Source: Acidobacteriaceae bacterium (GTDB lineage Bacteria; Acidobacteriota; Terriglobia; Terriglobales; Acidobacteriaceae). Taken from it: a DNA stretch of 64,000 nucleotides. Shown here piece by piece: positions 58,146 through 64,000 of the stretch (positions are counted from its first letter, which is position 1; each line of letters opens with the position of its first letter). The DNA lies in contig JAPWKE010000003.1 of the NCBI GenBank assembly GCA_028283655.1, forward strand, positions 1,240,001 through 1,304,000, read 5' to 3'. The notes below the pieces were generated by a model. That model did no database searches. It was not told the origin of the DNA and saw only the letters and a list, made by a program, of their open reading frames with translations. The translations under genes were made by a program, and so were the position numbers.

Positions 58146-58442
58146 TTAGACGAGCTTAGAGATCGCCTTGTTGGCGGTCTTGATATAGCCCTGGGCTTCA
58201 TCCACGGCGTCATCCAAATGGTCCTTGGTGTAGTCGATGAGCTTCTGAGCTTCTTTTCCAAGAGAATCCGCTTGCTTCTTCAGGTACTCCGCCGAGTCCT
58301 GCAAGGTATCACCAAGATCTTCGATGCCCCGTTTGAGCTTCTTCCGCGTAGAGGCTCCAGATTGAGGAGCGTACATCAAGGCCGCAACTCCGCCGGCAAT
58401 AGCACCGATGCCAAGAGCAATCCAGAATTCTTTGTGACGCAT
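58146..58442 (-). CDS. YtxH-domain protein
   Basis: 98 residues. FWIALGIGAIAGGVAALMYA, then PQSGASTRKKLKRG is the diagnostic glycine-rich membrane segment and basic motif of YtxH/GvpT-like stress proteins; the rest is an amphipathic helix (DLGDTLQDSAEYLKKQADSL). Membrane-associated; often general-stress induced. Confidence 0.87.
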   Translation of the reverse strand: MRHKEFWIALGIGAIAGGVAALMYAPQSGASTRKKLKRGIEDLGDTLQDSAEYLKKQADSLGKEAQKLIDYTKDHLDDAVDEAQGYIKTANKAISKLV

Positions 58443-58700
58443 TTGCTTTCCTCCGTGTGCAGATCAAGTCGCACTTGAGCAATAGGATGACAGTTTCTGA
58501 TGATCGGTTGGATGCTTGGATGAGCGGGATCAAGCTGTCCGCAAAGTCAAGCCACCTTTGCGACACGGATTGCATCTTTATGTCCTTAGGCCTCTTTTCG
58601 TAAAGAGCTATGCGAAGTGGTCACTGAGCGTGTACAAGAGATAGCCAGCGAAGCGTTTCTGGCAGCAGTACGCGCTCTGTGCTGATGGGGTTTTATTTAT

Positions 58701-59927
58701 TTGAAGGTCTCTAAGAAGATGAAGTCGTTTGTAGCATCGGGCCGCCGTAAATGGAATGGAATGATTACCCCGCTTCTTGTGGGATTGTTATGCCTTGGGT
58801 TGCTGACGATTGCTTACAACCATATCCATGGAAATTTCCATCGCCTGAAGCAACAACTGGGTGATGAAGAAGTTGATGATTATGCCGGCCCCGGTGGACA
58901 ACCTCCTGTAACACTGACGCGCACCGTGAGTTCATTGGGCAGCCAGGCGGAGTTTACATCCCTGACCTTGTTCCCCGGGCGTGGGATGCAGATGGAGCAG
59001 ATTCACGCGTCTATTCCCGGCATGGGAGACGTACCGCTTTTGGTCGACTTGCCGAGTGACAACCTCTCTACGGTTCTTACCAATAAAGGAAACGACGCCG
59101 GGGGGCGAATGAGCCCGACCTTTGGGGGAGCGTTTCTTGCGCCGTGGATCGGGCAGCTCACAGGAGAGCCGGTGGCTACGAATCCTGAGCTCCTGACAAC
59201 TACGGTTGTGCAGCAACCGGTTCAGATCTTTGCCTCTGCAGATAATGCCTCAACCTCGGTAGAGGGCTCGCTATCAGGCACCGCAGCGACAAAGACGGAA
59301 ACGGTGGTCTTGGCCGAGGGTCAGGCTGTCACCTCAACCTTCGAGGTGGGAACGAAGAAAGATTGGCCCTCGACGTTGGAGATGACCGGAAGCGTACGGT
59401 TGACGGGACAGGCCATTGATGTGACCTGGGTAGTGAAGAATACCGGGGGCACAGCTGTGCCCTTCGCGCTGGCGTGGCGTCCGATACTGGCTCTGCCTGA
59501 TTCCACGCATGGACACATGCAACTTTACGTCCCTTCTACCTCTGTTCTTTCCCGTGGAAAGATTCAGGATGTAAAGGGCGGTGAGCAGGACTTCTCGCAG
59601 GCCTCCGGAACCAATTTGACCGGTACGGCGTTGGATTCGACGTACGTGAATCTTAGCCATGCGCTGCTGGACGATGGGCCTGCTGTCGAGGTTCGCAATT
59701 CGCAGATCGGCACAGGATTGCGGCTGACGATGGCTGGCGATGGATTTCAGGCGGTTCATATACGGTCAGACCGCAAAATGAGCTGGATTTCTCTCGAGCC
59801 GGAGAGCACGGCTGAAGGAGAATCCGTCCCTTTGCTGGCTCCGGGAGCGAGCAAGACGCTGCGGCTGCGGCTGGAGATTTTCCCCATCGGGAATCGATCT
59901 AGGCTGAAAGCCTCCAGCACACCTTAG
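58701..59927 (+). CDS. Membrane-anchored mutarotase-fold protein
   Basis: 408 residues with a TTG start (an ATG at 58719 is the alternative). One N-terminal membrane helix (ITPLLVGLLCLGLLTIAY), then beta-rich sequence with the pattern of galactose-mutarotase-like sandwiches (FTSLTLFPGRGMQMEQIHAS, VTWVVKNTGGTAVPFALAWR, FQAVHIRSDRKMSWISLEPE). Catalytic His/Glu pairs of aldose 1-epimerase are not obvious. Probably a periplasmic sugar-binding or epimerase-like protein. Confidence 0.65.
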   Translation: MKVSKKMKSFVASGRRKWNGMITPLLVGLLCLGLLTIAYNHIHGNFHRLKQQLGDEEVDDYAGPGGQPPVTLTRTVSSLGSQAEFTSLTLFPGRGMQMEQIHASIPGMGDVPLLVDLPSDNLSTVLTNKGNDAGGRMSPTFGGAFLAPWIGQLTGEPVATNPELLTTTVVQQPVQIFASADNASTSVEGSLSGTAATKTETVVLAEGQAVTSTFEVGTKKDWPSTLEMTGSVRLTGQAIDVTWVVKNTGGTAVPFALAWRPILALPDSTHGHMQLYVPSTSVLSRGKIQDVKGGEQDFSQASGTNLTGTALDSTYVNLSHALLDDGPAVEVRNSQIGTGLRLTMAGDGFQAVHIRSDRKMSWISLEPESTAEGESVPLLAPGASKTLRLRLEIFPIGNRSRLKASSTP

Positions 59928-60083
59928 ATGCCCGGTTTGACCCATCGCTATCGACCCTCGTATCCTTAGAAGCTGGCGCAGTATCACGGCTCCGGACAGG
60001 AACCGGCGCTACGGCAAACGTTCCGCAAGCCTGCGGAATATTCGATTGCATAAGAGAAATCCCCTCTGGAAGGCACCAAGACA

Positions 60084-61490
60084 TTGACTCCGACTGAAAC
60101 TCAAGACGCGGCGATCGCTACTCCTGCGCAGAACGAAGAGCACAACCACGACCACTCGCACGAGGGGCACCATCACCATGGACCGGCGCTGAATCCGGAA
60201 CTGACCCGCACGATCCACGTTGAGGCTCCGGCTGAAGACGTGACGAAGGCGTTCAAGTCCGTCACCTCGCGCTACACCAAGCTGGCCCGCATTCCGGGCT
60301 TCCGCGCGGGTAAGGTTCCTGCAACTCTGGTAAAGAGCCGCTTCGCGAAGGAAATCCGCCAGGAAGTGCTCGAATCGCTGATCTCCGAGAAGTTCCGCAC
60401 GGCGCTGGAAGCTGAGAAGCTGCAGCCCATCTCGCAGCCCCAGGTGAGCGAGCTGTTCCTCGTAGAAGGCCAGCCGCTGAAGTTCACCGCGACCTTCGAG
60501 ACCCTTCCCGAGTTCGACGTAACCGGCTATGACGCCGTGACGGCGAAGCGCCCGGAGTCCGAGCTGACGGAAGATGAGTTCCAGGCAGAGATCACCAATG
60601 TGCTCGACCACCACGCTACCGTTGAGACGGTGACGGAAGAGCGCACGATCGTCGATGGCGACTGGGCAGAGATCGGCTTCACCGGACAGGTGCAGGCGCT
60701 CGCACAGACCGTTGGCGAAGATGGCGTTGAGTCGGCTGCGGCAGAAGAACAGCCGATCACCGGCGACGACGTAATGATCGAGATCGGCGGCAAGAACACC
60801 CTCGCGGCGTTCTCTGACTCGATCCGCGGCACCAAGGTCGGCCAGGAGATCGAAACCGAAGTTGTCTACCCGGCAGACTTCGGCGACATTCGCCTCGCGG
60901 GCAAGACCGTGAAGTACGACGTGACCGTGAAGGCGATCAAGTCGAAGACCTATCCGGAGCGCGACGCTGAGCTGGCTAAGCAGCTCGGACCGTACGAAGA
61001 CTGGGCAGACTTTGAAACCAAGCTCCGTGAGCGCGCTCAGGGCCGCAAGAAGTCGGCTGTAGAAGCGGGTGCACGCGACGAGATGGTCGAAGAGCTGATC
61101 AACAAGTTCACCTTCCCTGTCCCCGAAGCGTTCGTGGCCCAGCAGGTGGATGCACGCCTGGAGCGTGGTCTGCGTGCACTGGCACAGCAGGGCATGACGC
61201 CGGATGCGATGCGCCAGCTCGACTTCGAGCGTCTGCGCGAAGCGAACCGCGAACAGGCTATCGCCGAAGTGAAGGCTTCGCTGATCCTGGACAAGGTTGC
61301 GGACCAGATGGGCGTGACCGTAAGCGATGAAGAGCTGGAGCGCGAGCTTCTGATGCTTTCCATCCAGCAGCGCGAACCGCTCGATTCCCTGCGCAAGCGC
61401 CTGGAGTCTGACGGCACCGTGCAGCGCATTCGCGAGAGCATTCGTCGTGAGCGTACGGGCGAACAGCTTTACGAAAAGCTGGCCAAGTAA
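60084..61490 (+). CDS. tig: Trigger factor
   Basis: 468 residues with TTG start after GGAAGG; no ATG is suitable. Ribosome-associated chaperone. Unusual His-rich leader (HNHDHSHEGHHHHG, about 19-32) before the ribosome-binding domain, which has the signature IPGFRAGKVP; PPIase-like domain in the middle with DGDWAEIGFTG; long helical C-terminal arms (ARDEMVEELINKFTFPVPEA). First gene of the tig-clpP-clpX cluster. The His tract could bind metal. Confidence 0.95.
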   Translation: MTPTETQDAAIATPAQNEEHNHDHSHEGHHHHGPALNPELTRTIHVEAPAEDVTKAFKSVTSRYTKLARIPGFRAGKVPATLVKSRFAKEIRQEVLESLISEKFRTALEAEKLQPISQPQVSELFLVEGQPLKFTATFETLPEFDVTGYDAVTAKRPESELTEDEFQAEITNVLDHHATVETVTEERTIVDGDWAEIGFTGQVQALAQTVGEDGVESAAAEEQPITGDDVMIEIGGKNTLAAFSDSIRGTKVGQEIETEVVYPADFGDIRLAGKTVKYDVTVKAIKSKTYPERDAELAKQLGPYEDWADFETKLRERAQGRKKSAVEAGARDEMVEELINKFTFPVPEAFVAQQVDARLERGLRALAQQGMTPDAMRQLDFERLREANREQAIAEVKASLILDKVADQMGVTVSDEELERELLMLSIQQREPLDSLRKRLESDGTVQRIRESIRRERTGEQLYEKLAK

Positions 61491-61523
61491 GCACAACGGT
61501 TCAATGAACCCAAGTTCTCCACA

Positions 61524-61560
61524 GCTAAGGCCTCGCGTGAATCCCACGCGAGGCCTTAGC
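61524..61560 (+). terminator. Hairpin after tig
   Basis: 16 bp perfect stem GCTAAGGCCTCGCGTG/CACGCGAGGCCTTAGC with AATCC loop, no T run. May attenuate read-through into clpP or stabilise the tig mRNA. Confidence 0.6.
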
Positions 61561-61621
61561 ATCTAGAGCAACGAAGAGAACCACTTCGCAAACGCAACAC
61601 CTGCCGAGAAAGAGAGTGCAA

Positions 61622-62218
61622 ATGGGACTGATTCCGATGGTGCTGGAGCAGACGAGCCGAGGAGAGCGCTCGTATGACATTTACAGCCGTCTGCTACGCG
61701 ACAACATCATCTTTCTGGGCACGCCGATTGATGACAACGTCGCCAACCTGATCATCGCGCAGATGCTTTTCCTGTCTGGGGAAGACCCAGAAAAGGACAT
61801 CCAGCTTTACATCAACTCGCCGGGCGGGTCGATCACAGCTGGCATGGCCATCTACGACACGATGCAGTACATCAAGAATGATGTGGTGACGTTCTGCATT
61901 GGTCAGGCGGCGTCCATGGGCGCGTTCCTGCTGATGTCCGGCACCAAGGGCAAGCGTTTCGCCCTGCCGAACTCACGCATCCTGATTCACCAGCCGCTCA
62001 TCATGGGTGGTGGCATCAGCGGACAGGCGACCGAGATCGATATCCAGGCTCGCGAGATCCTGCGTATCCGCGAAAATATGAACCGCATTCAGGCCCAGCA
62101 CACCGGCCAGACGCTGGAACAGATCGAAAAGGATACGGACCGCGACTTCATCATGACCTCTCCGCAGGCGGTGGAGTACGGCATTATCGACGAGATCATT
62201 CATCGACCGCGTGCGTAA
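61622..62218 (+). CDS. clpP: ATP-dependent Clp protease proteolytic subunit
   Basis: 198 residues from the ATG at 61622 ([20 protein letters not shown]). Catalytic triad visible: Ser in [11 protein letters not shown], His in RILIHQP, Asp in EKDTDRDF. Partner of ClpC and ClpX encoded on either side. Confidence 0.96.
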   Translation: MGLIPMVLEQTSRGERSYDIYSRLLRDNIIFLGTPIDDNVANLIIAQMLFLSGEDPEKDIQLYINSPGGSITAGMAIYDTMQYIKNDVVTFCIGQAASMGAFLLMSGTKGKRFALPNSRILIHQPLIMGGGISGQATEIDIQAREILRIRENMNRIQAQHTGQTLEQIEKDTDRDFIMTSPQAVEYGIIDEIIHRPRA

Positions 62219-62235
62219 ATTACGAGCATTTAACG

Positions 62236-62268
62236 GAAAACGAGTGGCTTAGGCCACTCGTTTTCATT
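62236..62268 (+). terminator. Terminator of clpP
   Basis: GAAAACGAGTGGC/GCCACTCGTTTTC with TTAG loop, 13 bp; T-rich 3' arm. Confidence 0.8.
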
Positions 62269-62412
62269 TCTTCACAGGCCAGAGATGCAGCCGGAAGCTA
62301 AACGGGCTAGTATTTATATCAACGCAAATATATTTGCGTCCTTGAGCAGAACCGGCTCATCCGAAGAAGTGGCGTGGTTGGCGCCAGAATCGAAACACAG
62401 GAGTTTTAGTAC

Positions 62413-63015
62413 ATGGCTACCCTTTTGAAAGTCGAAGTAAGCCCTCGTGGCGACTGGTCCGTTTCCCGCAAGCTGGGCGACCTGTACCAGGAGAAGTGGC
62501 TGGAAGCGAACCCCGGTGGAACCGTGGTGACGCGTGATGTTGCCGCCAATCCTCTTCCCTTTGTCGACCTGCAATGGATCGCGGGTGCCTATAGCCCTGT
62601 GAACGAGCACACGGAAGCCCACAAGGCGGCTCTGAAGCCCAGCGATGAGCTTATCGCGGAGCTTCTGGGTGCGGATGAAGTTCTGATCACGACGCCTCTG
62701 TACAACTTCAACATGCCTTCGGCGTTCAAGGCGTGGATTGACCACATCATTCGCATTGGCAAGACGTTCTCGGCAAGCTACGAAGGTCTAGCCAAGGGCC
62801 GCAAGGTCACGGTGATCATCGCTGCCGGAGCCAACTACGGTGCAGGTTCGCCGATGCATGGCGTGGACTTTGTGACCAGCTACCTGAAGTTCATCTTCGG
62901 ATTCATCGGCATCACGGACGTGACGGTTCACATCAACGACCAGACCACCCAGGTGCTGCAGGGTACGAAGACGATCGAGGAGTACACCGCTGAGCACAAC
63001 ATTGCTCTGAGCTAA
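62413..63015 (+). CDS. azoR: FMN-dependent NADH-azoreductase
   Basis: 200 residues. Flavodoxin-like fold: LKVEVSPRGDWSVSRKLGDL, TTPLYNFNMPSAFKAWIDHI with the FNMP motif of AzoR, and GGIY-equivalent segment at AAGANYGAGSPMHGVDF. Reduces quinones and azo compounds with NADH. It has its own terminator and lies between clpP and clpX, splitting the usual cluster. Confidence 0.9.
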   Translation: MATLLKVEVSPRGDWSVSRKLGDLYQEKWLEANPGGTVVTRDVAANPLPFVDLQWIAGAYSPVNEHTEAHKAALKPSDELIAELLGADEVLITTPLYNFNMPSAFKAWIDHIIRIGKTFSASYEGLAKGRKVTVIIAAGANYGAGSPMHGVDFVTSYLKFIFGFIGITDVTVHINDQTTQVLQGTKTIEEYTAEHNIALS

Positions 63016-63027
63016 GTATTCGGATTG

Positions 63028-63066
63028 AAAAGCGGCTGCCTGGAGTCCTCCAGGCAGCCGCTTTTT
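63028..63066 (+). terminator. Terminator of azoR
   Basis: AAAAGCGGCTGCCTGGAG/CTCCAGGCAGCCGCTTTT, up to 18 bp, followed by further T. Confidence 0.88.
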
Positions 63067-63212
63067 GTTGTGTTCAAAGATAGGTCAGATTTATGAACCT
63101 TGATTGATATCATGTACCCCGAAATACACATGCAGCGTACGGAAGTTGGACACTTATGCCATTGACTGAGGTGTAAACTTACTGAGTTGTAAAGAAGGAG
63201 TTGCACCCGTCT

Positions 63213-64000
63213 ATGAAGACCTCTCGGGGCATGGAAGAGTCGCTGCGTTGTTCGTTCTGCCATAAATCGCAGGATGCCGTGGCCAAGTTGATCTCGTCAC
63301 CTTCCGACTATCCTCGCGCGTACATCTGCGACGAGTGCGTTGCTGTCTGCAACTCCATTCTGGAAGACGACAAGGGCGAGCAGCAGACAGGCCATGCGCC
63401 GGCGCATCTGCCGAAGCCGCATGAAGTGAAGACCTTCCTCGACGAGTACATCATCGGGCAGGACATGACGAAGAAGAAGCTCGCAGTCGCTGTTTACAAC
63501 CACTACAAGCGCGTGCAGATGAACCGTGTCCGCGGTAACGATGTGGAACTGGCGAAGTCGAATATTCTGCTGGTTGGTCCGACGGGATCGGGCAAGACGC
63601 TGATGGCGCAGACTCTGGCAAAGATGCTGGACGTGCCGTTTGCGATCGTGGATGCAACGACCCTGACCGAAGCCGGTTATGTGGGCGAAGACGTCGAGAA
63701 CATCATCCTGAAGCTGCTGCAGGCAGCAGACGGCGACGTGGCTCGTGCTCAGTCGGGCATTATCTACATCGACGAAATTGACAAGATTGGCCGCAAGGAT
63801 GAAAACCCTTCGATCACCCGCGACGTCAGCGGCGAAGGCGTTCAGCAGGCACTGTTGAAGCTTCTGGAAGGCACCGTTGCCAACGTTCCGCCGCAAGGTG
63901 GGCGCAAGCATCCGCACCAGGAGTTCACCATCGTCGACACGACGAACATCCTGTTTATTTGCGGTGGCGCGTTTGTTGGGCTGGAAAAGGTTATCGGTCG
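63213..64000 (+). CDS. clpX: ATP-dependent Clp protease ATP-binding subunit ClpX (partial, runs off window)
   Basis: First 262 residues present. ATG at 63213 preceded by AAGGAG (63195-63200) at a rather long distance. N-terminal zinc-binding domain with CSFC and CDECVAVC, hinge, then AAA+ core: Walker A GPTGSGKT, Walker [11 protein letters not shown], and the [12 protein letters not shown] segment at the window edge. Unfoldase partner of ClpP. Confidence 0.96.
   Translation, partial: MKTSRGMEESLRCSFCHKSQDAVAKLISSPSDYPRAYICDECVAVCNSILEDDKGEQQTGHAPAHLPKPHEVKTFLDEYIIGQDMTKKKLAVAVYNHYKRVQMNRVRGNDVELAKSNILLVGPTGSGKTLMAQTLAKMLDVPFAIVDATTLTEAGYVGEDVENIILKLLQAADGDVARAQSGIIYIDEIDKIGRKDENPSITRDVSGEGVQQALLKLLEGTVANVPPQGGRKHPHQEFTIVDTTNILFICGGAFVGLEKVIG

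Noticed and set aside
60009-61562. 517-codon open frame on the minus strand opposite tig
   Set aside because: Mirror frame of a strongly coding gene; Leu/Arg-rich text without any domain, while tig on the other strand is unmistakable.

Overview
The window looks like a chromosome segment of an Acidobacteriota (Terriglobia-type soil bacterium) carrying one 25 kb prophage. The assignment rests on gene content: very large carboxypeptidase-regulatory/TonB-receptor proteins, NHL and Ig-like surface proteins, tandem DUF507 genes beside clpC, a tig-clpP-clpX cluster, and many pectin enzymes. No rRNA or other taxonomic marker is present, so it is an inference.

1-28.5 kb is a pectin/rhamnogalacturonan utilisation region interrupted by a queuosine cluster. 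It holds GH2 and GH105 hydrolases, a cupin, KduI and a DUF4350-like protein (+); queD facing queC-queE; a minus-strand operon of acetylesterase, MFS transporter and glycerate kinase; a divergent FadR-type GntR regulator; a long minus-strand operon (NHL/Ig protein, NHL lipoprotein, TonB receptor, second acetylesterase); then GH28 and a CE1-like esterase (+). Copies of a TGGTCNGACCA-type palindrome lie at the divergent promoters and probably tie these units into one regulon. A decayed secreted-protein gene follows.

29.29-54.49 kb is a prophage or prophage-derived element in the 3' half of tRNA-Glu(CTC), bounded by 58 bp direct repeats. In order it carries an integrase, Xis-like HTH protein, small early genes, DUF5131 protein, HNH protein and sigma-like factor. 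Then comes a roughly 1 kb non-coding, highly structured stretch ending in a strong terminator (best candidate for something undescribed). After it lie a frameshifted cytosine methyltransferase, HNH nuclease, HK97-type packaging/head genes, connectors, tail tube and tail chaperones. An in-frame fusion of the gp10-like tail-completion gene to the C-terminal part of a tail-tip-like protein follows; the tape measure and distal tail genes are gone. Lysozyme and a holin-like protein end the phage operon. The right end is minus-strand cargo: a 1590-residue Rhs/YD-repeat protein followed by small alternating soluble and membrane ORFs, and a second, truncated integrase.

54.5-64 kb is housekeeping: intact tRNA-Glu, two DUF507 genes, clpC, a YtxH protein, a mutarotase-fold membrane protein, tig, clpP, an azoreductase and the start of clpX (runs off the end). 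Most units here end in clear hairpin terminators.
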